64,000 nucleotides of DNA. It comes from Zonotrichia leucophrys gambelii. Its lineage: Eukaryota; Chordata; Aves; Passeriformes; Passerellidae. Position numbers and translations under genes: made by a program. A model generated the notes under the pieces. It saw nothing but the letters and a program-made list of their open reading frames with translations. It ran no database searches and was not told the DNA's origin. Shown in pieces: positions 1 to 13,800 of the stretch. Location: the NCBI RefSeq assembly GCF_028769735.1, contig NC_088173.1, forward strand, positions 65,937,963 through 66,001,962, given 5' to 3'. The number at the start of each line of letters is the position of its first letter. Position 1 is the first letter of the stretch.

Positions 1-934
1 AATTTATTAACTTTCCTTTGTGCGATGGAACACAAACTGTGATCGCTTACTGAGCCTGGTAATCAAATATAATTTGAATATAATGTGGCCTCAAAATTAA
101 TAGCCCTGAAACAAATAAGAATAGCAGACTCTAAAAAATTGCCAGAATAGGAGCCCAGCAGGCTCTCTTTAAATGTGTCTTTTAGAAAAATTGCATACTA
201 ATAATCCTATTATTCAATGGGGAAAAAAAGTATCTTTCTATTTATTATATGCTCTGGAAAAGCCACAGCCTTTTACAATGCTGCTTCTCACAAATCACTT
301 CAGTTTAATGACATTACTGTACATTTCATCTCTCATTTGAGTAAATATGTTTATTTCATCCTGGAGAGAGATTTTATTTTAACTTCAAGATTATAATTTC
401 TTAGAAGTCTGTCACAGAACAACATGAGCTCTGCCAAATGGAAATACATACCCACCCCCCTGCCGTATGTTTAAAAAATTAAGGATTTTTTTCCTCCAGC
501 ACGGAAAAATATTTATTTATTCTGACAAAGAAGCAAAGGACAGCTATCAGAGACACTAAAGTTAACTGCTGCCTGAAGTCATAAACATCTGGTGGCTATT
601 TTAATTGCATTGTAAACTAACCACCAAATCCTCCACTAAAGAATAAAAATATTTCCCCTGTGCAATTCTGTGTTTTAGAATTCTTCTCTTCTGAATCAAT
701 GTCAGACCTGATTACAGCACAATGAAGTCTGTGTTTCATGCCTGCATCTTCTTGAAAACACCACACACTCTTATTACAATTGCAGGTTTACTCAAAGCAT
801 CTCATACAGACAAATTTTTCAGGTTACTTCTGCAAACACTGACTTAGAGATAAAATAGAATGCTTAAATCACTGTAGTTTGTTTGCAAGTAAGTTAAATC
901 AGAACATCTGCATAGAAATGCTGGACATTAGAAA

Positions 935-1057
935 GCACACAGATAACCACACAAACACACAGATTCGTGTATATGAGATATGTGTGTGTACATATATGCA
1001 TTCACACACACAAAAAATGCAGATATTCATACATATATATGCATATACATGTATACA
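935..1057. repeat. CA/TG and TA low-complexity tract
   Basis: Degenerate mixture of CACA, TGTG and ATAT dinucleotide runs over about 120 bases. Confidence 0.8.
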
Positions 1058-2191
1058 AAAGAGGAATTTAAGTAAGTAGTAACACCACCTACCTAAATGT
1101 GAACAGAAATTGTTGTTAATAAAATACTTGCATGAGTTGTACGGGGACCTTCTAAATGTCTGTGCTTCCTGGGGAGACTAAATGACCTCTTTTTTACAGA
1201 TACCAAGATCAAAGCTCTTGGTTTAGATACTCCAGCTGTCCCTCTCGTTGGCATTTGACATGCTACCCGGTCCATTTAAAATCAGGGGGCATGTAAACAT
1301 TTTAACCCTTGGCAGCAGTATCTGAGAAAGATGCTGGCAATAAATGGTCGTAACTGCCTGGGCCAAATCACATTTGGTGTCCTCCCTTTGAAGTCCATGC
1401 AGGCACTGTACCCTATGGTTTTGACAAAGAGCCAAGTCCAAAAAAAGGATGTAGGCTCTGAAGCTGTCCGGATGTGGACTTTGGGATCCAGAGTGGCTCC
1501 GTGCTGCTGAACAGTTGCCTCCAAACCCACTGCAGGACTCCCTGCCTGACCTTGGAGGCTTTTTGCCTTGGCTCTGCTCTGGTGCTCTCCCTGCATTGCC
1601 CCAGAACTCAAATCCCAATGTTTTTGTACAAGCAGAGGGGCGCCTTCATCCCTCGTGAAGCTTCCTTTGGTGGGTGTACACGGGGGTAACACATGCTGAG
1701 AGGATTAGACCCTGCTCTGAATTTAGTCACAGCTATTTATTTAATTTTTTTTTAAACCATTGCCACAGGAGGGTGCCATTTTTCTGTTTAAGCTCCGGTT
1801 GAGCCACGGGGTTCAAATAGTCTGGATCCACCATGCCCCAGGAGAGCAGGAGATGGTGGATGTGAGCCCAGGACAGGTGTCCTTGCATGCCCACACCCTT
1901 CCCACCAAAGCCAAGTCAGGTCCATGGAGATGTGTAAACAAACAGCATCAACAAGATCCTATGGGTAAAAGTGTTATTCCTGGTCCTCACCAACAGGTTG
2001 TTTTCTGTCATATTTTTAGAGAAGAGAGATAGCAATGGAAAACCAGGGCCCTTCTCCTCTGCAGCCGTGCTTTGAAAGAGTGAGTCTTTTCTGTCTCTCT
2101 CTTTCCAGTCTTTGGAGAAACAGTGGTGAACCTCATCCTATTTGATTCCAGAAGGTACTTGGCTTCTGCACTAGGTACCCATGGTCTGGAG

Positions 2192-2239
2192 AAAGGATGA
2201 GCTCCACAACCAGATAAAGGATGAGCTCCACACCTAGCT
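2192..2239. repeat. Tandem duplication, 2 x 24 bp
   Basis: AAAGGATGAGCTCCACAACC at 2192 and a near copy at 2216 form a 24-bp direct repeat. Confidence 0.88.
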
Positions 2240-4770
2240 AAAGTGTGTCTCACAGGCCTGTGTGTGGCCTGAATTCCATTCTCCCATGCTGAGAGTCCAG
2301 TTGCTTGATCCACCTTCATTTTGGGTTCAGGTACTTAAATATGTTTTCCCCTAAAATGCCAAAGTGTTTCAAGTGCCCTAGGGCAGGCAGTGAGGCAGGC
2401 TGATGTGGCACTGGTTATCAGAAGTTAGAGCAGGCCTGGCACACAGACGCCTCAGAAGGTGATGCAGAACTTGTTCAACACCACACATTGCCATGGGGAA
2501 GAGGAGGAGGGCACTGCAGGTGGTGGTACCTCCCTCCCAGAGACCCCTCTGTGGTAAGGAGGGGGCTGAGAAGGCAGGTCCGATGGTTCTTGTCTGGCAC
2601 TGCAGTGGGGAGCTGGATGAGTCCACAGGAATTGGTCCTCAGGGGAAAACCTGAGAACTCATTTCCTTCTTGAAGAACGTTCATGTAGTCAGCTGAAATG
2701 GCAGAAATAATGCCAGTAGCAGAGTTCCAGGATTTTCTCTTCTCCAACTCCCAAACAGTTTCTGCTGCATCCACTCATTTGGTTTCTCCAAACATCTCCA
2801 GATGTTCTCTCTCCTGAACATCTGAGTTTCAGGCCCATCACCCTCCACGCTCCTCCTGGTGCCCTTTTCCTTGTGGACAGCCACTTCCATGAAGGATTTG
2901 CTTCTGCAATGCCTTGAGAGGAAACATCCCGGTTCATCTGTCCCTGCACTGCCCCCTTACCCCTCAGGTCCATTTGGGAAGCAGTCAGGCATCCCCAGGA
3001 GCATCCCTGTGCCTGAGATCTGATGTCTATGAGCAAATCCCTGAATTCAGGAGCAATCCCTGAATCTCAGAGCAAACAAGGCCAGCTGCTCTGTGCCCAT
3101 GCTTCTCTCCTTCCAGTTTTTATTCTCAGGGATTCATCCAAGGTGGAAGCTGCTTCAGCCCTGGACATGGCTTCCCATGACATGCTCACAATTGCTCGGC
3201 CTCTGGTGGCTCCTCCAGTATTAAGTACATAAAACTACACTCAGAAATGAATTAGCAATATTTAAGTCAAACTGATTACAAGTGACTTACAGCACATTTG
3301 AGTATTTAAAGGCAGTGGCAGGCACTATGCACAGCAAATAAAGATATTCATGCCATTCTAAGTAGTGGAGAACACATTTGCCTTCAACATCTATTGTCTA
3401 TAATCATGTGAACATTTTATAACAACAGAGATCTCAGCAAATGTGATCTAAGGGGGTCGTTGAAAGGGGAAACTATAAAATAATTCTAAACTCTGAAGTT
3501 TTTTCCCCAATTATTCTTTCTTACAGAATAGCAGCTATTAAAGTGTCTTGTTAAATATGTGGCCTTCAAATGAGCACCCACTTCTCTGGGCTTAATATTA
3601 AAATTTACTCTGCCTTAACATTCTTTTAAAGTTAGGTTTCTACAAAGAGATCAAACAATCTAACTACACTATTTCAGAGTTTGAACAAATACACTTGGAG
3701 CTGTAGTGGCAGGATTTGGTTGTTATTAACTGATTGTAATTGTATCAGTGCATTTATTTACACTTCCAGATGATGTTACAGAACACTTTTGGAGAGATTT
3801 TCCTAATAGTGCAAGCATAGATGGAAAAGTTGAAAGAAACAATGTCCAGAATTTCTATAATTAATACAGAGTTGACTGTAGGCATTTGTAGTCAGGGAAT
3901 TGAAGAAATTGATGTAGTACCTTGAATATTGGTGCTGTTTGAGAATCACTACCACAGCAGAAAGGCTGAAACCTGGATTCCAAGCGTACCAAGCCTGCAC
4001 TCCCTATCAGTTGCTGATATGGATCACTGGTCACAGCTCTAATTGACTGATTACACAAAAGCTCTTTGCAAAATCAAGACTAAGCCTCTGCAAAGGAGGA
4101 GCTGCAGTTCCTAGTGACTGGCTCCAACCAGAGCTTCAAAGTTCATGTAGAGTCACCAAAATTGAATTTGCGGCCTGAAAAGCAAAACTTGGGGGATTTG
4201 TCCTGTGCATTTATAGAGCCTGAAGGAATAATAAATAGGACTTGAACAGTCAGATGAAACATTAATAGCTAGGGTGTAAATTGAGCAGCAGTGTTTAAGA
4301 ATATATTTTGTGTCTGGCTTCAAGTGAAAAAAGGATTTAGATCAGAATTTATGTTAAGTTTGGAAGATCAGCTTTTGATTTGCTGATAACAAAATTCAGA
4401 TGAATTTCAGGAAAAATAACAGCATGAAGTAGCACGCCTCTGGAATGTTATTTCAGTGATGGGGCTGTAAGCTTGTTTTCCTTTTACCTCTTTCAAAACC
4501 AATTAAATTAACTGGTGCTGTACCTCCTTGCACCATAATCTCAAATTTAATTCTGCAATTGGCCTTGAGAAATCTTTTCATCTGTTGCCTTGAAAACAGG
4601 AAGAAAAGTAGAGGCAGAGAAAGGGAAGTGTAATCAAAATTGCTGGTAGCAACTGAGGATCTGAATATCAAACTCTTCATTGTCACAATTATTTAGAAAC
4701 AAGCCATCTCACTTCCAGTATGTGCTATGATCTCACCTGGCAAAGGGTGGAATATCAGATCAGGAGAACA

Positions 4771-4808
4771 GAATGTATGTAATAAATTAGAATGTATGTA
4801 ATAAATTA
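4771..4808. repeat. Tandem duplication, 2 x 19 bp, perfect
   Basis: The 19-bp unit GAATGTATGTAATAAATTA is repeated exactly. Confidence 0.92.
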
Positions 4809-4980
4809 GTCACATCAAGCACAGTGAGATTTTTGTGTTCTATTTATTTTTAACCCTATTTCAAGAGAGCTAAGATATGTTGGAAAAGGCCCTCAGAGTT
4901 TTCATGGACATTTCAGCTGACCAAGAACAGAAGCCATTATAGCACTGCATCCTAATAAATTCTACCAAACCAATGGATTT

Positions 4981-5109
4981 TTCTCCTTCTCCTTCTCCTT
5001 CTCCTTCTCCTTCTCCTTCTCCTTCTCCTTCTCCTTCTCCTTCTCCTTCTCCTTCTCCTTCTCCTTCTCCTTCTCCTTCTCCTTCTCCTTCTCCTTCTCC
5101 TTCTCCTCC
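4981..5109. repeat. (TTCTCC)n hexanucleotide microsatellite, 21 perfect units
   Basis: Twenty-one uninterrupted TTCTCC units followed by a partial unit. It is pure pyrimidine on the plus strand. Confidence 0.98.
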
Positions 5110-7395
5110 TTTTTAAATTCAGAGAGAAGATAAATGAGTTAAAGTAACAAGGAATATTTGTTAAAAATATTTAAATATGTTAATTTAATAACATGTTAAT
5201 TTAATATGTTAAAAAAATTACCTTCCTGTAAATCTTTGACAAATTCTAGTTTATGGAAAAAGACAAATGTAATTTGGGACAGCAGATTTGTATTAAAACT
5301 TGACCCTTTGCAACTGGAATGTCCACAATGGGTGGCAGCTGAAAGATCTGTTTTATAACCCCAACACTTCTTTAACAGCCTTGCATGCAATAATTTCTGC
5401 ATTCAATTTCCTGTACACGTGTACAACAGCTTGCCCAAGGGAATTGGGCTCCCCTACAATCCTTCTTCTTTTCCTGAGCATTTGCAATTTCTGGTTTCTG
5501 AAGGATAAAAAAGGAAGGAAAAAAAAAACCATTAAAAAAAACCCTCACTGTAACACTTACTGTATTTATGAAGCAATGAACAAGTTTGCATTTCTTGCTT
5601 CCAGGGAAATGGAAAAGATCACAGCGAGATCTCACCAGGCTGTTCCACAACTCCAATGGCTGGAGGACAAGCCCTGCTCATTGTGAGAGCAAAGCTCTCC
5701 CTCAAAAAGGAGCATTCCCCTTTCATCTCTTCCAGCTGAGAATGGAAGAGGAAGGGGAAAAACAAGAGTTAAACTCAGCCTTGCACCTACTGGGGATAGT
5801 CCTGAGCCAGCTTTGACAAGAAATGCTGAAGATGTCATTTGGTTTTAATATTTATCTTCTTCACAGCAGTACTGGTCTGTCATGGCACACACTGTATAAC
5901 TCAGAATTTATTATTTGGCATGGGAAATCATAAGGAAATCCTTTACTTAACAATGGAAAGTGTTTTCAGCCCATTTAATAACTGACACTTCCTTGTCTAT
6001 TGTTGCTGGGTTTGATGTGGGAACTGCTGGAGGGAATCAGGAGCCCTGGCTTTGCCCAGAGGACTGACCAGACCACTGATAAATCTCCTCTGGCTGGGTG
6101 GTTCTTCAGAGCTTACAAATAAATCAGCTACTGAACTAAATAAGGAAATTTTATGCACTTGGTTATCTCTGTTAACTAAAGCTCCAGGCTTTTGGAGCTG
6201 GCTTTTGGCAGACAAGGAGCCTTAGTGCTTTCAGGAAAACCATTTATGCCCTGCTCTAGGCAGGAGCCTCAGCCTCGCCAGGGCTTTGAAGGGACATGTC
6301 ATGCAGGTCATGTCTCTGGGATGATGGTGCTCCCACCCAGGCTCTGCCAGCAGATGGGATGGGAGGCACTCCAGGGATGGAGTAATCTATATTTAAAGTC
6401 TGTGTGTGCATATACCTCCTTATCTGTATGTATGAAACCCATAAAATCTAACAGCTCCTCAGCCTGAAGTGTAATACAGGTGTTAAAGCTTTGAGATAAG
6501 ACTGGACCCATTTTTGGGTCTGCAACAGGCATCACCTCTGGTTTTGGAACAGTCACATTCTCCTGGAGCAACTTAAGGAGCCTTTGCCCCCTTTGGAATG
6601 AGGATGGTCTCCTGCATGGGTTAGCACTGCACTGCAAGGGACTTGCAGGTGCAATTGTGGCATAGATGGTGGTGACAACTCCAGAAAATTAAACCCACTT
6701 ATTGTTTTTGATTTTATTCCTATTCTTTCAACAGACAATAGCCACCTTAAAAATCATTTGACCAGGAAATGCTGCTCACTGCACCCAAATACGATAAGTA
6801 GTCCAACAAAGGAGCCAAAATATTAATCAATTTTTCCAATTCATTAAAAAAAACCCTTTGAGTCATGTAGCAAAATGAAAATTATCCCGTCTGGATAATT
6901 TCTGTTGGCACAATAGTGTACATGGTGTAGAGAAGCTGCCTTCTTTGATTTGTTTCATCCAGCAGCAAGGATAAATGGCTCTTAGCTCTCCAGCTGCATT
7001 ATCAGGGAGAGCATTAGCATGGCTGCTGTGCCATTTATCTCCTGTGCCTCCTGACACGTGCCTTGTCCTGCTGTCACAACAGATATTGCTGCAGCTGGGG
7101 ACACTCTGCAGCGAGCACAGCAGCCCAGAGCAGGCACCTCTGCTGAGGGAGGGGAGTGGGAGCCTTGCACATCCTGAAAATATAACAGGTTGTTGTTTCT
7201 CCTTTACCTCCTGAGAAAGGAAGAGCACATGGACAGCACCCTTTGTGCCACAGACACTGCTTGTGCACCCGGGAAGGGCACGGCTCAAACTGGTCTGAGC
7301 CAGAAGACCAGGAGCAGTATTATGCATGACTTTTTTAAATTGTTTTTTCAGCATTTTGGCAGCTGTAAAGCCACATAAGCCTTCTAGCTGGCCAG
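5110..7395. other. Noncoding unique sequence
   Basis: No gene, repeat or transposon was recognised. The open frame at 7399-6863 on the minus strand (178 codons) lacks recognisable motifs and is judged a chance frame. Confidence 0.6.
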
Positions 7396-7893
7396 TCACA
7401 GAATCACAAATTGATTGAGGGTGGAAAGGACCTCAGCAGATCATCTTGTCTGAATTCCTTGCTTGAGAAGCAGCACTTAGGGGTGGTTGCTCAGGACTGT
7501 GTCCAGACAACTTTTGAGTATGTCCAAGGTTGGAGACACCACAGTGTCCTTGGGCAATATGTGCCAGTCACCCTCACAGTAAAATAGTGTTTCCTGATGT
7601 TCAGAGGAAACACAGCCCTCCTGTGTTTCAGTTTGTGCCTGATGCCTCTCACTCCTTTACCACCGAAAGAATCTCATGTGTCTTCTTTGCACCCTCTCTT
7701 TGGTTATTTATTTATGTATTGATAAGAACCCCCAACCTTCTCTTCTTTAGGCTGAACAGTCCCATGTCTCTCAGCCTTCCCTCAGGAGAGATGCTCCAGC
7801 CCCTCCAGGCTTTTCATGGCCCTTTGCTTGATCACCTCCAGCATGTCCATGTCTCCCTTTCACTGAGGAGCCTGAAACTGGACCCAGTTTTCC
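7396..7893 (-). mobile_element. CR1 LINE fragment, 3' end
   Basis: On the plus strand it opens CACAGAATCAC, then GGTGGAAAGGACC, and continues through the typical reverse-complemented CR1 3' region (the GGCTGAACAGTCCC and CTCCAGCCCCTCCAGG words). This places the CR1 sense strand on the minus strand. It is about 500 bp, 5'-truncated as usual, and carries many substitutions, so it is fairly old. Confidence 0.9.
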
Positions 7894-10800
7894 TTGTGAA
7901 AGACCTTTAAGAACCAGATGGCCCTTTCTTCCCTTTCTTTATGCAGGCTTCCATTTGGTGCACTGCAATAATAGAAAGGCTCTAGAGTGCCAGAAACTTC
8001 TCTGTCCATAACACTTGCAAGTTGTCAGTCCTCTTGCTGTGAGCTTGTTTTTCTTGTCAAGGACAGCGCTGACCGCTTGTGCTGGCTAAAGAACTGCAGC
8101 CCTTGGTGCCAGAGGCAGACCTGCAACTGGATTAGTTACAGCTGCTGAGCCTTGACACCAAAAATCTCCTTTTGCAAGGCACTGGAATACAGCACACATC
8201 CCTCCACTCTGCCCTATCACACAGGTCTGCATTTCCACGGTGGCATCCATGCAGTCAGTGTCACTCCTCTGTGTTATTGGGCTCAGCATCACCAGATCCC
8301 TCCCAAGCCCTTATAGCAGGGTCAGAGCCCAAACTTGGGCAAGATGGATTTTTTTTCAAATTTTTTGCTATCCAAAACATGTTAATTGAAAGGTACATCC
8401 AACAAGCACATTTCCCAGGATGGATGTGTAGATAGTACAGGAGCAGAGCTGACTGCTCTCTCCACCTCACCTGGAGCCACCAGAGCACAGAGGCTGCAAT
8501 TCCATGAGAATCCATGAGAATCCATGATGATCCAACTGCTTTCTCCATAGTTCTCACAACTTAAAGTGCACAGATTTGCCATACAACCCTATAGATAGAA
8601 GATGTCAAGGTCTCAACCACAAATTTTATGTCACCAGCCAAGCAGAGTAGCACTGAGAGAGACTGGGCACATATTTACAGGTAGGTTACAGGTAGATTTT
8701 TTTAAAAAGGCAAAGCAACCCACCCTATCTTGATAAAATTCTTTATTTCTGACTTTAAAAACCAGTATCCTGAGCACTATTGAGCAGACTAGGTCCTGCT
8801 TAGGAAAGCAGCAAGAATTAAAATGCGTAAATGACAGGCACTAAGCATCCTTTTGCTCCTAGGCCTAAAATGCTGCTGTTACAGGGGACTGACAAAAGAC
8901 TTACTCTGGGAAACTATTTCCTTAGTGATTCTGAAGTTAAATTCTGTTCTGGTTTTGGATGCATCAGAAGGGACAACCTGCCTTTTCCACCATAAACTAA
9001 ACCCTAATGTCCTTTATAAAGCAGTAGGGAGGGATGGTGCAGGATTTAGCACAGTTGGGTTTTTTTCCCATTCCTTCTCAAACTCTTTATATATTTATGA
9101 GCAAATCATCTTATTAGTATGAGACTTGATTGCCTAAAACATAAAAATACTTCCTGTCTCTGCAATCCTTTGTGTCTCTTGTCTGTCCAGCTTGTAAATT
9201 TTCTCTGTGTAAATGCAGTGTGTAGCACCATTACCAGGACTCCCATATGAGATGGCAATTTGAGCACTACTGCAACAATTCTGTAGCCAGCTCACATTAA
9301 ATCACTGTATATTTGGTGTGGAAATGACAGTTTCAGTGGAATTAGGAGAGAAATTTATCCACGAGTCTTTAGCAGTGGTTTAGACATGAATGCCCTTTTT
9401 ATGTAAAGCGATAGTTGGAAGGATTAAGATTGGGAGGTTAATCTTTCCTAACGGCCAGCTCATTGTTTTCTCATGATTCCAAAATTCTTTGGTGAGAGAC
9501 ACGGTCTGCACAGCTCACCATTAGCAAGTTTGGAATGGAACGCTGACCGCAAAGCAGTCAGGGCTGGATGTCTTGCAAAACTCACTCAAATACTGATTTC
9601 CTTCTGAGCCTTTTCTTCTAAAGATGCCAGACACATTCCTGTCCGTGTCCAACAGCTCTGTTTTCTGAGGCAGGAAAGCTTACACACACACACATCTCTG
9701 AGCAGAGACACACTCAGAAGAGGCAACTCAAGCCCCTGCCAAAGAACACGTACGCTGGAAAATATATTGATTAAATAACTTGTTTTCTTATCACAGGCTA
9801 AGAATGCTCCTCCTCTGTGAGAAAGGCTTCTGCTCATAGGGGAGGCTAACATCAAAGTTAATATTGATTAATGAGAAATTTTAATGATTTTTCTTTTGGT
9901 TTCTGAAATGGGAGGTGATTCCAACAAATATTTGGGAAAGAAGGCAATTGTGCTGCTAGGCCCTCCCAGAAGGAGAAATACTTTCTGTCAGAGAACTGGT
10001 GGAAAGCAAAGAGGGAAGATGCCGCGAACACTTTTTGACTTAAATCCCAATGTCTGGAATTTAAAATGAAATCTCTTGGTGTTCTGCTCATACATAGTTC
10101 AAATCCGCTTCCAAACCCTGTTTTAAAATATTGTTGTTAAATCCAGCTATGGAACAAGTTAACAAAACATTTTTATTTCCAGCAGATTTCTCCTTGGTCT
10201 TTCTGAAGCAAGTTTGTGGTTTAATTTTGTGTCCATCAGACACCCTGTACATCTATATTTCCTCTGAGACACTTTAGTTATGGTCTTGCCATTTGGTGGT
10301 TTCATGGCTGTGAGCTCAGGGGACCCTGGTCCAGCCAGAGTAAACCTTCTGTCATGAAGATCCAAGCACTTATAGTCAAATATAGAGAAGTCTGTGTTTT
10401 TTAGGGGGTAAATCTTCCATATATTTGCTCTGATGGCTTCAGGGCATCTTGTGTTCAGGAGTGACCCAGCATAGCAGAGGCTGCTCATCTTTTCACACAA
10501 TCAGCTCAAACCAAACATTGAGGGACAGGGCCTACCAAACAGCCTTGCTTTAGGTAAAATCTGCCCCAAAAAATCTTCTGTCTGGTGATATCTGTGGGGT
10601 ACAGCCCATAAATGCACCAGGGAAGGGTGGTCTTGGAAAACTGCCAGGCTACAGAGCTGTGGGATGACATTTCTCAGTTGTGCTCCAAATTCTCATATTC
10701 TTCCATCCTGTTAGAAGTGAAAGTTCTATTGCTTGGAAATTATTAGTTAGGCTTCCAGATTCTAAACAATTTTAAAAGGGCTATCTTGTGTTATTTATGG

Positions 10801-13800
10801 CACAGCTGCAATTAGAAATAACTGGCTATAAAAGTGTCATTGTTGGTATCTGGTTCAGGAGCAGCTTTCTTCTCTCTGTTGTTTTTTCCTTCTCTCTGAT
10901 GTTGGGGAGTTTCAGCCTCTCAAGCTCAGCTGGGGAGCTGAGATTTAAATGGGGGAATTTCTGGCTCAATAACCATTAGCAGTACTGAACTTTCCACCAG
11001 ATAGAACCCTCCATCTAGACACAGATTTATATTCCTGGGATCAGAGCCTCCAGCATATAAATTCTTTCAAGGCCAGTACTGCCTATATTTATGTTTTTTA
11101 AAGTATCTCACTAAAAGGGGCCTTGGAGCCACATTATGTTGGAATTAAATGTTATTTTTAAATCAATGTGTTCCTGAATCTTTTATGCCATTTTGGCCAA
11201 CCCTAGGCATTACTCTTGATAGAAAAACAGCAATTTAATTTTACTGGTTAAATCATTCCTGACACCTTTCAATGAGGCAGTGACCAGAGATAGAGAAAAT
11301 ACAGCAATAAATAGTGTTTGAAACTTCAACTAGGAAGTCCAAATTAGGAGGAATGGATTTCGTGCCATACAAATTTGGTTACTGCAAGTTTGGGACTGAG
11401 CTGTATCATTATATTTTATAGTACTGTAAAATGAAAAAGTGTTTCTAATGAATCCGGTCCTAGCTGTCCCTTTTGGCTTGTCCAGTCCAAGCGTGCTGTG
11501 CACAGGATATAATTAGCTTGATGCACAAACTAGTGAAATAAATGGCCTTTTAATGAAGCTCAGGGTGCGCAAAGAAAAGAGCAGCCAAAGCAAAAAACAA
11601 AAAACCAAACAAAAAAAACCATAGAACAGGAAGTCAAATAAATTTTCTTCTTGCAAATGGCTCAAGATGGGAGTCAGGACCTCTGAGCTGCCCCCTCTTC
11701 ACTGTGCAGTAATGTCATTCCATCTCCTGCCTTCCTTTTCCCTTGGAAGAGGGAAAAACTCCACAGATCCTGCTGACTTCTGATTCTGGCTCTTTCTCTC
11801 CAAGAGAGTGTAAGTTCAGTCCTGAACTAAACAATCCATTTCCTCAGGAACTGTCATTTCAAGAGGAACTTGTCTGGCTTTAAGTGACTTCAGTTCTTAA
11901 GTGCATATAATTTGTAAAGAGCACAAGTCTCATGCTGACTGTACACATCCTGTAGCTGTTCCTGTTGAAAGGCCTTTCTCCTTCCACAATGTACTGAAAA
12001 CGGAAATTAATCACAAAATAATCACAAAACACCAGTCTCGATGAGCTGGGCAGAGTGCAAGTGTCTCCTTTGCTCAAAGAAGCTTTGGGCTCTGAGCCCT
12101 GGATCATTTGAGCTCGTGGCATCTCTTCCACCGCCTCCAGCAGCATGAGTTTGGCCTTTGGACATTTATGATGTTACATGGAACCCAGGATTCCTCCTGG
12201 GTGAGCCAGGGTCCCCTCCAGCCCACAGGGTCACGGGGTCTGGTTCTCACTTAGTCAAACACACACAACAACAGCATCAAAAGCTCATAAAAGAGACAAG
12301 TTTGGAGGGTAAAAGAACTGTCTGCCTGTTTCACAGAAATCCAAAAGCAGTTGTGCAATTGCAAACACATTAAAGTGTGAGTCAGCCCAGCACTTGGAGG
12401 GAAAACAAATCCCATGGTGGACAGATACAGTGAGTAGATGGATCACAGGGCCCACTGCCAACCTGTATTGCTGCTGGTTTAGGTCTCTCTTTTAATACAT
12501 CATTTGTAAAACCACCTATTCAAACCAGCTCTCATGCCATGAAATGGGCTGTAACTTCCCTGTATGTTGGGGTTTTGCCCCAGAACTCATTATTTCTCCT
12601 GCCACACTCACAGTTTTTTACTTTTCTATGACTCAGGTCCCATTTTTATTAACACTGCCTACTTTTCCTCTTTTAAGGTTTCTCTTCCTCCCTGCTCACA
12701 CCTCCTCAATCCCAATGTTTGCAGTTACTCTCTTGTTACTTTCCCATCAGTTGGCATCCTTTTGACCAGTCAAACAATACATTTAGGAGCTCTGTTGCTT
12801 TCTTCTGACACCATCCCACATTCCATGTTTCTTTGACTCAGTGCCAGTATCTGTACTCAATTATTTTGTCATTACCTGGTCTAATTTATGTTCATATTTA
12901 TGCTATGTTTTTCCCCAGTTCAATTACTACCCTCACCCACCCAGTCTGATGAACTCCTCCTTTGTTTTTCTAAGGAGCATCTTTGTTAAATGCTCTTTGC
13001 CTTCACACATTTGTGGAAAATTCATCCTGGTGGAAGCTCAGCTGCTAAAAACCTGCTTTCTTCACTGGAAAAGTGAGTCAAGGCACTGATGAAAGATTGC
13101 TTTAAAGACAGCATTTGACCATTCACCTCCTACTAACAGGTGAAGTCAGCATCCCCTTCCTCACCTTGTTACACACAGCTTGTGGCAACGTTTACAGTAT
13201 GTGGGAGAAACACAATTTCAGCTCGAGAATTTTACACACTGCAGTTATGAACTGTGAAACCATGGCAGGCTTCCACCCAGAAACAGCTGGACTTGCCTGT
13301 GGATGAAGCAAGCCCTGTATTTTACATTTATACTTGTCTTATCTACCATAAGGTAAGGAATTCTGGAAAATGAATCAGTCTTTGCATCAATACACAAAAG
13401 CCTGCTGCTATCCTCACAAGAAGTGTCATAGAAAGTAATGAAATTATCACACATATCCCATGATACATTTGCATGCACATTTTCAAACCCAGCTTGGCAT
13501 GTTTTCTTGGAAAATGTGAGGTTTCAGGTGAGGGAGCAATTTAGTTGTTAAAATATTGCCTTTTCGCAGAGCAGGATTAAAGGTGTCTTGGATGCCAATC
13601 AGCTCACCCAGTGAAGAGAAAGAGCAGAGCAAGCTCTTGGAGTGTTAAAAAGCTCCTTAGCTGCTGTCCACCTTCCTGCTTTCCCTAAGCAGCCAGCCTG
13701 GTGGGGAGCTGCCTTTTCTCTCCTGCAAAAACCCTGGGACATGTGCAGTGAATGGCCTGAGCAAAGCAGCTTGCAGCAGGAGCCTGTGGCTTCTTCCCTG

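Larger units (their letters stand above)
1..4980. other. Noncoding: unique sequence with minor repeats
   Basis: No exon is recognised. The first 900 bases are AT-rich unique sequence. The remainder holds a CA/TA tract (935-1057), a 24-bp and a 19-bp tandem duplication, and short chance open frames only. Confidence 0.6.

Noticed and set aside
6863..7399. 178-codon minus-strand frame, Cys-rich
   Set aside because: It has no ordered Cys pattern or known domain, and it starts at the edge of a CR1 element.
7530..7910. 126-codon plus-strand frame
   Set aside because: It is the reverse complement of a CR1 3' region, not a host gene.
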